From an uncultured Alistipes sp. (GTDB lineage Bacteria > Bacteroidota > Bacteroidia > Bacteroidales > Rikenellaceae): DNA of 64,000 bases. The stretch spans positions 1 to 64,000 of the forward strand of contig CANQGQ010000014.1 in NCBI GenBank assembly GCA_947623305.1. The letters are read 5' to 3'. The notes under the pieces are model-generated. The model was not told where the DNA came from and searched no databases. It saw nothing but the letters and a program-made list of their open reading frames with translations. Position numbers and translations under genes: made by a program. Numbering within the stretch: position 1 is the first letter of the stretch; each line of letters opens with the position of its first letter. This document shows, one piece after another, positions 16,641 to 28,342 of the stretch.

Positions 16641-18086
16641 ATGGACGAAAAAACACGGAACAATGCAAAAGAGGTCATGGTCGTTCGACAAGCGACCGAC
16701 GGTAAATTGAAAGCCGTAACCGGTGTCGACCCCGAAGGCAATCTTCAAACAGTCGAACCGACAGAACAAAACATGGCAGATCTGTTAAGCGTAAACGCAC
16801 AGGATTCGTTGCTCGAAGCCTTTTTCAAGAAATTCTTGCAGGAGGCAGACAATCCCTCCCATACGGGTATTTTCATTATGTCCGAGCAAGTGCTCGGCAA
16901 ACTGATCCAGATCGACTTCGAGCCGGAATTGCTGGAGCCGTATCGAATCATTCCGGGCAATCCTGCCCAAAAACAGGAGCAACAGACTTTCGAACCGATG
17001 GACGTCTCGAAAATCGACCTCGATGACCTTGTTAAAAAGGGCATTCGCATGGAAGATATCGAACCGCATTTGCGAGCCATGTCCTACGGGCATAAATCCA
17101 ATGGTCTTGTCGAAATGAGCCCCGAACTGGAAAGCGGACTGCGTATACCCACCAAAGGCCGTGTCTCGCTTGAAGAGCAGCCCGATGGATCCTTGCGTGT
17201 CATCCCGCATTATTGGCAGGAGAAAGTCGATTTCTCGGTACCGTTCCACGGGGTGCTACTCGATGAGGAAACCATCAAAAACATAGAGACGACCCGTCAC
17301 GCCGGAAAAATCATCGACCTCGAATTGGAACCGGGCAAAACGACTCCGTGTTTCGTTTCGCGCGACAAATGGACCAACACGTTGGAATACATGCCGGTCG
17401 AACTGCTCGAAAAACGAACCGCTATCAAAAACGCAGAGCTTTCGGAAGGCAAGCAAATTGATTTCTATTCAGGCAGCAAGGTGCTGTTGGAGGGGTATAC
17501 TACCCGAGCCGGATACAAACGAGATGCGTACATTCAAATCGACGCATCGGAAAGAAACTACGAGTTTTCTTATGCCGGATTGAACCGCAACCGGTATATC
17601 GACGAAAATCGGGAAATATATCGTCGGAAACAGGCCGAGCAAACTGGTCAGGAGATACCCGTTCCACGAATCAACATCCATCATTCTATATTAGGGGCAT
17701 CCGTACCCGATGAAGCCTACAAACAATGGTCCGAAGCAGTCGACGACCCGACCAAACGAAAAGAGGTAAGGGCGTTCTATATCCAGGGAATGGTGAAAGA
17801 CCGTCAAGAAGAGCCTTTCAATGCGTGGGTGAAACCCGATTTCGAGCAGGGAAAGATGAAATTTTACCGATGGGATCCCGATAAAGCAAAACGGCAAGGT
17901 GCGACGGCAAAACCTGCAAATGAAAACCGGACGCAGATCGCTGTTAATTCCGAAGGGAAAACGGTCGAAGCGGTCAAAAACATTCAGGAGCCCCTCAAAC
18001 AGGGACAGCGACAACCCGATGGCGCACAGCGTACCCAAAGCGTACGACAACGCCAGCCGAATAAGTCCAAAGGGGTAAAGATGTAA
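16641..18086 (+). CDS. Conjugative-transposon protein with DUF4099/DUF3945-type modules
   Basis: 481 residues. The central and C-terminal part shows DUF3945/DUF4099-like segments: LVEMSPELESGLRIPTKGRVSLEEQPDGSLRVIPH, then LDEETIKNIETTRHAGKIIDLELEPG, then VLLEGYTTRAGYKRDAYIQIDASERNYEFSY. Such proteins are common in Bacteroidetes integrative elements, often near the methylase-helicase and topoisomerase genes; biochemical role is unproven. The C-terminal 70 residues are low complexity (Gln, Arg, Lys). The start ATG follows a 240-bp gap from the hairpin region. It precedes the DUF1896 and helicase genes on the same strand, forming a plus-strand block. Confidence 0.75.
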   Translation: MDEKTRNNAKEVMVVRQATDGKLKAVTGVDPEGNLQTVEPTEQNMADLLSVNAQDSLLEAFFKKFLQEADNPSHTGIFIMSEQVLGKLIQIDFEPELLEPYRIIPGNPAQKQEQQTFEPMDVSKIDLDDLVKKGIRMEDIEPHLRAMSYGHKSNGLVEMSPELESGLRIPTKGRVSLEEQPDGSLRVIPHYWQEKVDFSVPFHGVLLDEETIKNIETTRHAGKIIDLELEPGKTTPCFVSRDKWTNTLEYMPVELLEKRTAIKNAELSEGKQIDFYSGSKVLLEGYTTRAGYKRDAYIQIDASERNYEFSYAGLNRNRYIDENREIYRRKQAEQTGQEIPVPRINIHHSILGASVPDEAYKQWSEAVDDPTKRKEVRAFYIQGMVKDRQEEPFNAWVKPDFEQGKMKFYRWDPDKAKRQGATAKPANENRTQIAVNSEGKTVEAVKNIQEPLKQGQRQPDGAQRTQSVRQRQPNKSKGVKM

Positions 18087-18225
18087 TCGAACCGATAGAT
18101 AGTGCCGTAAAAAACATTCGTCATACAGGATCGACTTGCCCGATCCGTTTTTTGCGGCGGCGTTTCGGGTGAAAACCCGGAACGCCTTTTCTCCAACATT
18201 CCTACTCATTGCTAATGCACCGAAT

Positions 18226-18672
18226 ATGCCTGATAAATCACTGATTTCTCACACGGAAACGTTGTCCTATTATAGTCTTTTATTAAAAGCCTTTTTACTC
18301 GACAATCATCCGTTGCTTTTCTTCGACGAGGAGTTCATCGCCGCTCGTGCCGATGGAGCCGCCGAGGCATACGATACTGCCATTCGTATCGGACGGTTTC
18401 ACCCCGAAGCGGAAGAACTGGCCCGCGAAACGCTTTACCGCGGTTTGCATTTCTCGCCGTTCGATACGCTGGTACGGATTCTTTGGATCGAATTTCCCCA
18501 AGAAGTCGAACAAACCGACGCCCGCATTACGGCATTTTGTCTTTTGCCGTATTGCCGGGACATATTGGCGAATTATGAGCTGACGGACGATTTCGCCTCG
18601 ACGCCCGCATACGACCGTCTTTACACGGAACTCGTTGGTACCGTTCAAATACTTCTGGAAGATGGCGTTTAA
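18226..18672 (+). CDS. DUF1896 family protein, second copy
   Basis: About 148 residues starting [29 protein letters not shown]. The longer frame from 18136 is not supported by family similarity. It contains the [27 protein letters not shown] signature. Its stop overlaps the start of the giant methylase-helicase by 11 bp (ATG at 18662), so the two are translationally coupled, an arrangement seen in Bacteroides integrative elements. The first copy at 15798 is on the opposite strand. Function unknown. Confidence 0.78.
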   Translation: MPDKSLISHTETLSYYSLLLKAFLLDNHPLLFFDEEFIAARADGAAEAYDTAIRIGRFHPEAEELARETLYRGLHFSPFDTLVRILWIEFPQEVEQTDARITAFCLLPYCRDILANYELTDDFASTPAYDRLYTELVGTVQILLEDGV

Positions 18673-21600
18673 TAAGAAAGCGCATCTGCGCCAGAATATC
18701 GACGCGCTGAAAGCAGCTTTCGCGCTCGAACGGGAACAACGCTCTCCGACTATCGAAGAGCAAGAGCTGCTCGGTGCATACAGCGGGTTCGGAGCCATCA
18801 AGGAAATTTTAGAACCGCCGAAACAAAACGGCGATGAAATGGTTGCGCTTCTTACCGAGTTGCATGAAGTTCTCCGAACGAACACATCGAATGAACGGGA
18901 GTACAAACGGTTGGTAGACGGCATCAAAAATTCCGTATTGACCGCATTTTACACGCCGCCACGAATTGCCGAAGCGGTCGTCGAATCCATATGGGATACG
19001 CAAGTCGCACCGCGAAGGATACTCGATCCCAGCGCCGGAACCGGCATTTTTATCGAAGCGGTCGCTTTGCATGACCCCACAGCGGAAACGACCTGCTTCG
19101 AAAAAGACCCTGTAACCGGATTGATTCTGAAACAGCTTCATCCCGAAAGCCAGGTAAAGATTCAAGGTTACGAAACCATCGAATCCAAATATACGGGGTA
19201 TTACGATGTCGCGATAAGCAATATCCCTTTCGGCGACGTCGCGCTGTTCGATCCTTTCTTCTCGACCCATACCGATCCCGTACGGAGACAAGGAACACGG
19301 GCGCTGCATAACTATTTCTTCATGAAATCGGTCGATACGGTGCGCGAGGGCGGCATCATCGCATTCATAACCTCACAAGGAGTGTTGAATTCCGAACAGA
19401 ATCGTCCTGTTCGGGAATGGCTGATGCAACGCTGCGAAGTCGTTTCGGCAATCCGATTCCCGAACAATCTCTTTACAGATCATGCCGGAACGGAAGTGGG
19501 CAGCGACCTGGTGATTTTGCAGAAAAGAGCGGTTGCGGGGCCCTTGTCCCAACGACAATCGGATTTTATCGAATCCCGCCGATTATCGAACGGCATCCGA
19601 ATCAACAATCTTTTTCAAGGATTCGACAGGGTCATCCATACCGACGCAAAAGTAGGAACCGATCCTTACGGAAAACCGGCTATGGAGTTCACCCATGCGG
19701 GCGGTGTGGAAGGCATCGATTTCGATTTGCGGCCCATGCTTGCGGAGGACTTCAAGTCGCATTTCGATCGAAGTTATTATTTGGAACATGCGCCCGAAGA
19801 ACTGCGGAAGGAACTATCGCACCGAAGCGAACCCATCGAAAATCGGGCGCCTCGACAGGCGGGAGAAATCCTCGGCGAGATACTCGTACAAGCGCGCCTG
19901 CAACAACAACAGGAAACAACGGCCGTTCACCCCGAATTCCCCGAAGAACAGCCTGCCCCGATGCACCTTTCCTCCGATTGGAAAGCTACGGAAGAGGATT
20001 GGCGCAACTTCAACGACTGGTCCGATGAACGTATCCTTATCGCCGAACAGGAAGCTCAGGGTTTCCATGTGGATCGGACGACCGGAGAAGTTACGCCTAT
20101 CGACGAACCGACAGCAAAAGACGAAGCCCAATTCGGAGCATGGGCAAAGGAACAGGAACGGCAAGTCTGGGAGGAATACCCGCCTCGGCCGGAAGATTTC
20201 GAGGCCGCAAAGACGATTGAACGGGATATGATTCCACAACCGGCACCGATAGAAAAGCCTGCACGAACCCTGCAAAATGACTTTGCCGGAACGTTGTTCG
20301 ATACACCGGCTTTTTCGAACGTTCAGGATGAGAAAAGAACGGCGTCTCAACCGCAGCTCACCCTTTACGATCTGTTCGGATTTTCGCAGGAAGAGCGCAG
20401 CCAGATAGACAAATCGAAACGTCGTTCACAGCGTATGATGAGAACCAAAGAGTTGCGGAAGGAACCGTTATCGGAACACTCCCGTATTCGACAGCCTCGG
20501 CAAACCGCCCGATTGTCTTCCGAAAAAAACGGCGTGCTGTCGGCATCCGAACAAACGACTGGATTGTCGTTCGATTCCGATGTGGATTACGATGAATTGA
20601 GTTGGGAGGAGAATCCGCCGATCAACGGGTATTACGAGATGATGATGTCGTTCACGCCGGAAGAGCGTGCGAAATTGCTCCGCTCCCGAACGGAACCGGT
20701 TGCTCGGCAGGCTGAAACAATACGAGCTGTAGTCGGCGAACGGATGCAGGCCGGTGGTTTGCTGGCATCCTCCGATCGGATGGCGGTTCAACCGAAGCAG
20801 CCGGCCGATACGGAGCCGCGCGCTTTCGGTGGGGAAATGCTGTCGCACTATCGGGAGGGGTCGTTGGTTGCAGACGAAAACAATCGTGTCGGTTATCTGC
20901 GCGATGTAGACGCCCTGCGTCCCATGTTTCACCCATTGAATCTCTCGCCGACACAGCGTGCGAAAGCCTCCCTCTACATCGAGATACGCGACACCTATTT
21001 CCACCTCTACGAGAACGAGGCACAGACGCAGCAGGAAAACCCCGCGCTGCGCGAAATGCTCAACCGTCTTTACGACGACTTCGCGGAGCGCTTCGGGCGG
21101 CTTAACGACAAACGCAACCTCGATCTCATCAAGATGGATGCACGGGGAACGGAGATTCTGTCGCTGGAACGCTACATCGACGGCAAGGCCCGCAAGGCCG
21201 ACATCTTCGACCATCCCGTGGCATTCAACCCCAACGAGATCACCCATGCCGACGATGCGAACGAGGCCCTTGTCGCCAGCCTGAACAAATACGGACGGGT
21301 CGATTTGGAGTACATGGCGTCGCTCACGGGAGCCACGCAGCCGCAGATGCTCGACGAGCTGAAAGGACGCATCTACTTCAATCCCATGCTCGGCACCTAC
21401 GAGATCGCCGACAAGTTCATCGCGGGCAACGTCATCGAGAAAGCCGACCGCGTGCAGACCTTTCTGGAACGCGACCCCGACAACGAGGCGATACGGGAAT
21501 CGCTCGCGGCCCTGCGGGAAGCGGCCCCGAAGCCCATTGCGTTCGACGACCTCGACTTCAACTTCGGTGAGCGCTGGATTCCCAAAGGTGTCTACGAGCG

Positions 21601-24600
21601 GTTCGTCTCCAACCTCTTCGACACGGAGGTCAAGGTAAGCTACGCTCCCGACATCGACGAATACAGCGTCAAGGCCTCCGGTCTGAATGCGAAGATTCTG
21701 CACCAATACGCCGTCGATTCGCAAAGCCGCAAATACAACGGCCTCCATCTGTTGAAGCACGCCCTGCAAAACACCTCGCCTGACATCACCAAGAAGGTTA
21801 CAAAGCTCATAGACGGAGAGCTGAAAGAGGTCAAGGTGCGCGACGGCGAAGCCATACAGCTCGCCAACAGCAAGATCGACGAGATACGCAACGCCTTTCC
21901 CGACTGGCTGCGCGAGCAGACGCCCGACTTCAAGGATCGGCTCACCGACCTCTACAACCGTACGTTCAACTGCTTCGTGCGGCCGCAGTACGACGGCTCG
22001 CACCAGACGTTCCCCGACCTTGATCTCAAAGGGCTGGGCATTCCCGACCTCTACCGCAGTCAGAAGGATGCCATCTGGATGGACAAGATGCTCGGCGGCG
22101 GCATCATCGACCACGAGGTGGGCGGCGGCAAGACCCTCATCATGTGCTGCGGAGCCTACGAGAAGAAGCGCCTCGGACTGGCCAACAAACCCCTTATCAT
22201 CGGGCTGAAAGCCAACATCCACGAGATCGCCCGCACGTTCTGCACGGCCTATCCGAATGCGAAGGTGCTCTATCCCGGCAAGGAGGATTTCACGCCCAAG
22301 AACCGAGAACGCATCTTCAATCTCATCAAGAACAACGACTGGGACGCCGTGATTCTCTCGCACGAGCAGTTCGGCATGATTCCCCAGTCGCCGGAAGTGC
22401 AACAGGAAATTTTGCAGGCCGAGTTGGACAGCGTGGACGAGAACCTCGCCGTCCTGCAATCGCAGGGACGGGACGTATCCCGCGCCATGCTCAAAGGCTG
22501 CATCAAGCGCAAGGCGAATCTGGAAGCCAAGTTGCAGACCGTCATGCACACGCTCGAAACACGCAAGGACGATGCGGTGGATTTCCGCCTGATGGGCATC
22601 GACCACATCTACGTGGACGAGAGCCACAAGTTCAAGAACCTGACCTTCACCACGCGCCACGACCGCGTGGCGGGGCTGGGCAACCCCGACGGGTCGCAGC
22701 GGGCACTCAACATGCTTTTCGCCCTGCGCACCATACAGGAGCGCACGGGGCGCGATCTGGGGGCCACGTTCCTCTCCGGCACGACCATCAGCAACTCCCT
22801 GACGGAACTGTATCTGCTCTTCAAGTACCTGCGGCCGAAAGAGCTGGAGCGGCAGAACATCCGCACGTTCGATGCGTGGGCGGCCATCTTCGCCAAGAAG
22901 ACCATCGACTACGAGTTCTCCGTAACCAACGAAGTGGTGCAGAAAGAGCGGTTCCGATATTTCATCAAGGTGCCGGAACTGGCGGCGTTCTATTCCGAGA
23001 TTACCGACTACCGTTCGGCCGAGGACATTGGCATCGACCGCCCGCAGAAGAATGAGATTCTACACAACATACCGCCAACACCCGACCAAGCGGAGTTCAT
23101 CGAGAAGCTGATGGAGTTCGCCAAAAGCGGCAAAGGCGAGCTGTTGGGCCGCGGGCCGTTGTCGCAGAGCGAGGAGAAAGCCAAGATGCTTATCGCCACG
23201 GACTACGCCCGCAAGATGTCGCTCGACATGCGCATGATCGACCCCGACCGCTACGGCGACCACGTGGACAACAAGGCGAGCCACTGCGCCAAGATGATTG
23301 CCGACTACTATCGCCGATACGACGAGTGGAGAGGAACGCAGTTCGTCTTTTCGGACTTGGGAACCTACAAAGGCGGAAATGACTGGAATGTCTATTCCGA
23401 GGTGAAACGCAAGCTCGTGGAGGACTATGGCATACCGTCGAGCGAGGTGCGATTCATCCAAGAAGCGACGACCGAGAAGTCCCGCAAGGCCATGATCGCC
23501 GACATGAATGCTGGAAGAATCCGCGTCTTATTCGGCTCGACCGAGATGCTCGGCACGGGTGTGAATGCCCAAAAGCGGTGCGTAGCGATTCATCACCTCG
23601 ACAGCCCATGGCGGCCCAGCGACCTCGAACAACGCGACGGCCGCGGCATCCGCACCGGTAACGAAGTGGCGAAATACCATGCCGACAACAAGGTGGACGT
23701 GATACTGTATGCCGTCGAGAAGTCGCTCGACGCCTACAAATTCGGCCTGCTGCACAACAAGCAGCTCTTCATTCGGCAGCTCAAGACCAACAACATGGGC
23801 AGCCGCACCATCGACGAGGGAGCTATCGACGAAAAGAGCGGCATGAACTTCTCCGAATACGTCGCCATCTTGTCGGGCAACACCGATCTGCTGGAAAAAG
23901 CCCGTTTGGAAAAGAAGATTGCCACGCTCGAAAGCGAACGGCAGGCATTCGTGCGCGGCAAGTCGTCGAGCCGCTACAAGTTGGACTCCATTGTGGCCGC
24001 CATGAAGAAGAACGACGACAAAATCGAGGGCATCGGCAAGGACTTGGAGCATTTCAAAGCCCGTGTTCAGCTGAACGCGGACGGCTCGTACCGCAACCCC
24101 GTGAAGCTTGACGGGCTGGAAACTTTCGATCCGAAACTCATCGGCAAGCAGTTGAATCACATTGCCGAGACGGCCCGCACGGGTGGAGAGCTGCAAACGA
24201 TCGGAAGCCTTTACGGCTTCGAGCTGGTCGTGAAGAGCGAAACGACGGAAAAGGACGGATTCGACTTTACGCAGAACCGTTTCTATGCGCGCGGCGAAGC
24301 CGACTATCTCTACTCCTACAACCACGGCAACATCGCGGCGGATCCGCGCTTGGCGTCGCTCAACTTCCTGCACGCCTTGTCGACCATCGAAACGGTGTTG
24401 GAGAACTTCAAACAGAAGAACGAGGAACTCGCCAAGGACATTCCCACCCTGCAAAGCGTCGTGGAGGGAACGTGGCGCAAGGAACCCGAACTGACGGCCC
24501 TGCGCGCCCAAATAACGGAACTGGAGCGCAAAATTCAACTGTCGCTCAAACCCATTGAACAGGGCGAAGAGATGCCGGAGGGCGGTCAGTCGGTAGAGGA

Positions 24601-24769
24601 GAAGTCCGCCGTCGAAAGCCCACGACAACCGATTTCGGATAAAGAACAGCGGCCCTATGTTCCGTCGCGGCTGCAACAGATTGCCGAGGCCTCCGGCGGA
24701 CGGATCGTCATCGGACGAGTTCCGCCACACATGAACGACGGTTGTTCATCCAAAAAGATGAAAGTATAA
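18662..24769 (+). CDS. Giant N6-methyltransferase / SNF2-like helicase fusion
   Basis: 2,035 residues from ATG 18662, which overlaps the DUF1896 stop. N-terminal methyltransferase fold: SAM motif DPSAGTGIF (about 121) and NIPFGD (about 186), where typical N6-adenine enzymes have NPPY; the altered motif is usual for this element-borne family, so catalysis is uncertain. A long Gln/Glu-rich linker spans about 400-720. The C-terminal SF2 helicase has VGGGKT (about 1153), VDESHKF (about 1317), a GT-I-SNS motif (about 1375) and [11 protein letters not shown] (about 1655). Base composition and codon use shift at about 20.85-20.9 kb: the front uses TTG/GAA/AAA-rich codons, the rear strongly GC-ending ones. 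Roles in antirestriction or element maintenance are suggested by context only. Confidence 0.88.
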   Translation: MAFNKKAHLRQNIDALKAAFALEREQRSPTIEEQELLGAYSGFGAIKEILEPPKQNGDEMVALLTELHEVLRTNTSNEREYKRLVDGIKNSVLTAFYTPPRIAEAVVESIWDTQVAPRRILDPSAGTGIFIEAVALHDPTAETTCFEKDPVTGLILKQLHPESQVKIQGYETIESKYTGYYDVAISNIPFGDVALFDPFFSTHTDPVRRQGTRALHNYFFMKSVDTVREGGIIAFITSQGVLNSEQNRPVREWLMQRCEVVSAIRFPNNLFTDHAGTEVGSDLVILQKRAVAGPLSQRQSDFIESRRLSNGIRINNLFQGFDRVIHTDAKVGTDPYGKPAMEFTHAGGVEGIDFDLRPMLAEDFKSHFDRSYYLEHAPEELRKELSHRSEPIENRAPRQAGEILGEILVQARLQQQQETTAVHPEFPEEQPAPMHLSSDWKATEEDWRNFNDWSDERILIAEQEAQGFHVDRTTGEVTPIDEPTAKDEAQFGAWAKEQERQVWEEYPPRPEDFEAAKTIERDMIPQPAPIEKPARTLQNDFAGTLFDTPAFSNVQDEKRTASQPQLTLYDLFGFSQEERSQIDKSKRRSQRMMRTKELRKEPLSEHSRIRQPRQTARLSSEKNGVLSASEQTTGLSFDSDVDYDELSWEENPPINGYYEMMMSFTPEERAKLLRSRTEPVARQAETIRAVVGERMQAGGLLASSDRMAVQPKQPADTEPRAFGGEMLSHYREGSLVADENNRVGYLRDVDALRPMFHPLNLSPTQRAKASLYIEIRDTYFHLYENEAQTQQENPALREMLNRLYDDFAERFGRLNDKRNLDLIKMDARGTEILSLERYIDGKARKADIFDHPVAFNPNEITHADDANEALVASLNKYGRVDLEYMASLTGATQPQMLDELKGRIYFNPMLGTYEIADKFIAGNVIEKADRVQTFLERDPDNEAIRESLAALREAAPKPIAFDDLDFNFGERWIPKGVYERFVSNLFDTEVKVSYAPDIDEYSVKASGLNAKILHQYAVDSQSRKYNGLHLLKHALQNTSPDITKKVTKLIDGELKEVKVRDGEAIQLANSKIDEIRNAFPDWLREQTPDFKDRLTDLYNRTFNCFVRPQYDGSHQTFPDLDLKGLGIPDLYRSQKDAIWMDKMLGGGIIDHEVGGGKTLIMCCGAYEKKRLGLANKPLIIGLKANIHEIARTFCTAYPNAKVLYPGKEDFTPKNRERIFNLIKNNDWDAVILSHEQFGMIPQSPEVQQEILQAELDSVDENLAVLQSQGRDVSRAMLKGCIKRKANLEAKLQTVMHTLETRKDDAVDFRLMGIDHIYVDESHKFKNLTFTTRHDRVAGLGNPDGSQRALNMLFALRTIQERTGRDLGATFLSGTTISNSLTELYLLFKYLRPKELERQNIRTFDAWAAIFAKKTIDYEFSVTNEVVQKERFRYFIKVPELAAFYSEITDYRSAEDIGIDRPQKNEILHNIPPTPDQAEFIEKLMEFAKSGKGELLGRGPLSQSEEKAKMLIATDYARKMSLDMRMIDPDRYGDHVDNKASHCAKMIADYYRRYDEWRGTQFVFSDLGTYKGGNDWNVYSEVKRKLVEDYGIPSSEVRFIQEATTEKSRKAMIADMNAGRIRVLFGSTEMLGTGVNAQKRCVAIHHLDSPWRPSDLEQRDGRGIRTGNEVAKYHADNKVDVILYAVEKSLDAYKFGLLHNKQLFIRQLKTNNMGSRTIDEGAIDEKSGMNFSEYVAILSGNTDLLEKARLEKKIATLESERQAFVRGKSSSRYKLDSIVAAMKKNDDKIEGIGKDLEHFKARVQLNADGSYRNPVKLDGLETFDPKLIGKQLNHIAETARTGGELQTIGSLYGFELVVKSETTEKDGFDFTQNRFYARGEADYLYSYNHGNIAADPRLASLNFLHALSTIETVLENFKQKNEELAKDIPTLQSVVEGTWRKEPELTALRAQITELERKIQLSLKPIEQGEEMPEGGQSVEEKSAVESPRQPISDKEQRPYVPSRLQQIAEASGGRIVIGRVPPHMNDGCSSKKMKV

Positions 24770-24808
24770 ACGAACGTGCCTTGCGATTTTCACAAGGCAC
24801 GTTCGTTT
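24768..24808 (+). terminator. Strong terminator after the methylase-helicase
   Basis: A perfect 16-bp stem (AAACGAACGTGCCTTG / CAAGGCACGTTCGTTT) with a 9-nt loop overlaps the stop codon and is followed by TAGTTGTTTATAA. It ends the mobile-element transcript before the KAP gene. Confidence 0.8.
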
Positions 24809-24902
24809 AGTTGTTTATAATTTAGCACAACTGGAATCCAATAAAAAACACTTGGGTTATTGAAATTTATCCAAAATCTTCAAAAAAAATATAATTATTA
24901 CC

Positions 24903-24910
24903 TATCTTTG
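24903..24910 (+). promoter_or_regulatory. -7 promoter box of the KAP NTPase gene
   Basis: TATCTTTG is an exact TAnnTTTG match 24 bp before the start codon. No clear TTG at -33. Confidence 0.6.
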
Positions 24911-24934
24911 ATATGATAACCCAAACAACAGATT

Positions 24935-27601
24935 ATGAACAATCGTATTTTACACAATGAATTATTATCTAAAATTATAAAGTACATGTCTAAATTACCG
25001 AAAAAGCAGCTTATATTTTTGGTTGTCATCTTCTTTGTCTGGTTCTGTTGGGGGCCTTATTTCCTCTCTTTTTTCAATGACCATATCATTCAATATCTTT
25101 ATATCCGAACCGGAGCTCTAACAAATATACTATTTATCGTTCTTTGCCTTTATTTCCTATTAAGAATCATCGCAAGTATTCAAAGGAGATACACTACGTC
25201 GTATTCGCATATTTTCTTGATGTTATCGGTGGGCGTCATTTATTTTTCGGCCAGATGCGAAGGCGATTATATTACGCTACCAAATTGGTTCGACTTTTTG
25301 GGCTACAGTGATATACTTGCGGGACTGTCGCTCCTCTTTTCACTAAGTTGCTTCGTGTACCGGTTTTATAAGCCCAAACAGAATCTCAATCAGAATGAAA
25401 TTGATTTTAAAATGATTCCCGATGTGCCGATTACATCGTCGGAAGATGATTTGCTCGACTATCATCGTGATGCGGTCAATCTTTATGAAGTAATCAAAAG
25501 ACTTCCGGTAAATAACTCGCACAGCATAGGTATCGTATCTCCATGGGGCAGTGGAAAGACCTCTTACATGAATATGGTCAAAGAGTTGATGGGAAACGAC
25601 CAGTTTATCATTGTGAATTTCAATCCGCGCCACTCCAAAGAAGCCAAACTCATACAGGAGGATTTTTTCAAAAAACTCTGCTCGCAGCTGAAAATTTACA
25701 ATGGTGAATTCTCCACGCTTTTCGAAGATTACCTCGATGCTTTGAATATCATTGACAAGAAAGGGTTCGTTTCTTGGCTCCGACTCTACAACAAACTGAC
25801 CGGTCGTACGGATAGAAAAAAGCCACTTCAATCTGCTATAAGCCGCTTAAATAAACGGATCGTGGTTTTCATCGAGGATTTTGATCGGTTGCTGGATGCT
25901 GAAATCATAGAAACTTTTAAGTTGATCGATGGAAACGCTTCGTTCAGCAATATCATTTTCATCTCTGCTTATGATAAGGAACACCTGCGCAAGTTGCTTG
26001 GGGCGAAATACGATAATGAAGAAGGAAAATTTTCCGACAAGTTTTTTTCGCTGGAAGAATATTTGCCCCGGAGGCCTTATGAGATAATTTTGGATTTTGT
26101 CTCCCAAAAACTGAAAGAGCTGCTCTCTTGGAATGAATCGAATTGCGAATCTCACAAAGCATGGCTACGGAGCAACCGAGAGCTGATTCAAAAATACATA
26201 CCCACCATGCGGGATGCCAAGCGCTTTTTGAATCTGTTCTTAAAGGATTATTTCCTTATTAAAAACGAGGTCGTCTTCAATGAGTATTTCTTGGTATCGC
26301 TAATCAAATACAAGTATCCCCAAGAACTGAACGCCTTATATGAGAAAAAATATCTGACGCAAAATATAGTATCGTCGGTATTTGAAATAGTCAAGGACTG
26401 CGATGCAAAATCGACGGATATAATCGAAACGCTTTTCCCAACTTATCACAATACCTTGATGCAGGGAACTCTCGAAGATTATAAGTCAATCCGGTTCGAA
26501 ATGTCTTTTCATAAATATTTCGAGAATTACGTCTACGGAATTCTGAGTGTCGAACAGATGGAAAAGGTGCTCGATCCTGCGACAGATAGCGTCGAGGTCA
26601 AACGAATCCTTGCCGACTGGCAAGATAAAAAGGCCATACCAGACTTATTGAAATACTTGGATCTCAAAAATCTATTTTCCCACGGTTCAAGATTACGTTT
26701 CGAAAGATATGTAGATATTCTGTTTTGGATCACTTCCTATATAAATCTGGATTTCCATATTGCCAGATTGATAACGAAAATCCATATCGATAAACTTCTC
26801 CAGATTTACGGATATGAAGATGAAGCTACATACAAACAATTTATAGAATCGAAATTCCGCAACGACGAGTATCCCTACATAACGAGACAGCTTATACTCG
26901 ACAGCCTTAACGCAAAACAGGATATCGAGTTTATCTTCACTAAGGGAGAAATGCTGGAATGGAGCAAATTATATCTCGACAATTATATCGCAACAGGAAA
27001 ATCCGAACTTAATGTGTATAAGAATTTGCTCTACTCTTGCATTGCTGACGTAGATAAAATTTCTCAAAAAACAACTTTGGATACCGAGGCTTGCAACAAA
27101 GTAAGACAACTGATCGAAGAGTATCCATGCAGCTATCTGGACGGATTTGTGTTTCCGAATGGAGGTCCCATACATCTGGAATACATCGCCTGCGAACCTT
27201 TTTGGGAACAGATTTTCGGCTCTGCCAATAATTTCGAGGCTTTTATAAATGATCCCACGCACGATAATTGTGGGAAAATAACTTTGGTAAGGAATTTTTG
27301 GCGACTTTATAAACGGAACAATTATAAACAGATTTTCTATGAGGGTATGGGTAACGTACAGGAAAAAATAGATAATGCTCTCCGGGAAGAAATCAGTAAG
27401 TTGGACAGACTTGAAGCAATCGAACGGGGGTATGAGGAAGAGAAAACAGCATTTGCCGCCGCTCCCGAAAGAGAATCGATATATCGAGACAAATTAAAAG
27501 AGCTAAATTCCGAAATCGAGGGGTTACATATTCCCATTGAATATAGGGGATTCGTTCTGGTTAAAATAACCCAGTCTCTTAATGAACTTGCTCAGGTCTG
27601 A
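24935..27601 (+). CDS. Membrane-anchored KAP-family P-loop NTPase
   Basis: 888 residues. The N-terminal 150 residues have four hydrophobic helices (about 26-45, 64-82, 95-110, 122-142). The KAP NTPase domain follows: Walker A SPWGSGKTSY at about 202-211, Walker B RIVVFIEDFDRL at about 307-318, then HLRKLLGAKYDN. KAP NTPases (named after Kidins220/ARMS and PifA) couple ATPase switches to membranes; PifA mediates phage exclusion, so a defence role is plausible but not shown. The C-terminal half has no recognised domain. It has its own promoter and lies between strong hairpins, separate from the helicase gene, as typical cargo of an integrative element. AT content is higher than the helicase's rear half. 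Confidence 0.85.
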   Translation: MNNRILHNELLSKIIKYMSKLPKKQLIFLVVIFFVWFCWGPYFLSFFNDHIIQYLYIRTGALTNILFIVLCLYFLLRIIASIQRRYTTSYSHIFLMLSVGVIYFSARCEGDYITLPNWFDFLGYSDILAGLSLLFSLSCFVYRFYKPKQNLNQNEIDFKMIPDVPITSSEDDLLDYHRDAVNLYEVIKRLPVNNSHSIGIVSPWGSGKTSYMNMVKELMGNDQFIIVNFNPRHSKEAKLIQEDFFKKLCSQLKIYNGEFSTLFEDYLDALNIIDKKGFVSWLRLYNKLTGRTDRKKPLQSAISRLNKRIVVFIEDFDRLLDAEIIETFKLIDGNASFSNIIFISAYDKEHLRKLLGAKYDNEEGKFSDKFFSLEEYLPRRPYEIILDFVSQKLKELLSWNESNCESHKAWLRSNRELIQKYIPTMRDAKRFLNLFLKDYFLIKNEVVFNEYFLVSLIKYKYPQELNALYEKKYLTQNIVSSVFEIVKDCDAKSTDIIETLFPTYHNTLMQGTLEDYKSIRFEMSFHKYFENYVYGILSVEQMEKVLDPATDSVEVKRILADWQDKKAIPDLLKYLDLKNLFSHGSRLRFERYVDILFWITSYINLDFHIARLITKIHIDKLLQIYGYEDEATYKQFIESKFRNDEYPYITRQLILDSLNAKQDIEFIFTKGEMLEWSKLYLDNYIATGKSELNVYKNLLYSCIADVDKISQKTTLDTEACNKVRQLIEEYPCSYLDGFVFPNGGPIHLEYIACEPFWEQIFGSANNFEAFINDPTHDNCGKITLVRNFWRLYKRNNYKQIFYEGMGNVQEKIDNALREEISKLDRLEAIERGYEEEKTAFAAAPERESIYRDKLKELNSEIEGLHIPIEYRGFVLVKITQSLNELAQV

Positions 27602-27657
27602 ATACTGACATGTAATCGTGGATAAAGTCTCGCTTAATTCAAACAAGGGTATAAAAT

Positions 27658-27700
27658 GTAATACGAAAGCAGACGGTAATTCCGTCTGCTTTCGTATTAC
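27658..27700. terminator. Shared terminator between convergent genes
   Basis: A perfect 19-bp stem (GTAATACGAAAGCAGACGG and its complement) with a 5-nt loop sits between the KAP gene (plus) and the HTH gene at 27723 (minus). It should stop both transcripts. Confidence 0.8.
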
Positions 27701-27722
27701 CCATATCTCCATTATCGGTCCT

Positions 27723-28040
27723 TTATACTGAAGATGTTTTTTTTATGTTCCGGAATTTACTGAAATGGCGTTCTATGAACTTCAACACCTCGCTCTCCCG
27801 ATAGAATGTTTTATGATAAATCATTTCATACGGCAGGTCTCCCAATGACCGGTAACGCTGCAATGTGCGTTTGCTGATATTTAACATCCGGCACAGATCA
27901 CTGTTATCGAGCAATCGGTCGTCATTCGGCAAAACAGTAGGTCGGTCTCTCGGTATTCTTGAACAAGTCTCTTCGATACATTCCAACCTTTCAAGGAGAC
28001 GCCGCATCCAAGTCTCGAAATAATCTTTATCGAGCAGCAT
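27723..28040 (-). CDS. Excisionase-like HTH protein
   Basis: 105 residues with an HTH_17/MerR-like fold at about residues 43-95: DNSDLCRMLNISKRTLQRYRSLGDLPYEMI... TFYRESEVLKFIERH. This is the type of small HTH protein that occurs as Xis2c/Xis2d-like factors near rteC in CTnDOT-like elements, where RteC activates their operon. It begins 2 bp after the stop of the neighbouring HTH gene, so both are co-transcribed. It may act as excision factor or transfer regulator; the DNA site is not known. The C-terminus is Lys/Ser rich. Confidence 0.75.
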   Translation of the reverse strand: MLLDKDYFETWMRRLLERLECIEETCSRIPRDRPTVLPNDDRLLDNSDLCRMLNISKRTLQRYRSLGDLPYEMIYHKTFYRESEVLKFIERHFSKFRNIKKTSSV

Positions 28041-28042
28041 GA

Positions 28043-28342
28043 CTAATTATTGATTTTTACAGTATGTCCGCCACGAATCATACGTTCCCGCAACATTCGC
28101 TTGACTTCTTCTAACGTATAATAGATCTTATGATTCAAGAGCGAGTAATTGATGATTCGTTGCGAACGCAGACGTTGCAAAGTGCGTTTGCTGATCTTCA
28201 GATAACGGCAAACTGTTTCTCCATCCACCCATTCCTTATCGGATAGCATCGGAGTCTCTTGCGCGATAATTTTCCGTTCGATGTTCTCGATTCGGTCGAC
28301 AAGCTCTCGATAGACCTTCGACCCTGCAACAATAATTTTCAT
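28043..28342 (-). CDS. Excisionase-like HTH protein, upstream paralogue
   Basis: 99 residues with the same fold as its neighbour: WVDGETVCRYLKISKRTLQRLRSQRIINYSLLNHKIYYTLEEVKRMLRERM. The N-terminus carries a short coiled coil (VDRIENIERKI). Two adjacent HTH_17 genes of this kind match the xis2c-xis2d arrangement of CTnDOT-type elements. It lies downstream of rteC (reading on the minus strand) with a 390-bp gap containing a hairpin and a small-RNA candidate. No integrase accompanies it in this window. Confidence 0.75.
   Translation of the reverse strand: MKIIVAGSKVYRELVDRIENIERKIIAQETPMLSDKEWVDGETVCRYLKISKRTLQRLRSQRIINYSLLNHKIYYTLEEVKRMLRERMIRGGHTVKINN

Noticed and set aside
20468..22660. 730-residue minus-strand open frame
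   Set aside because: Antisense shadow of the GC-rich rear half of the methylase-helicase, which has clear helicase motifs in the plus frame.
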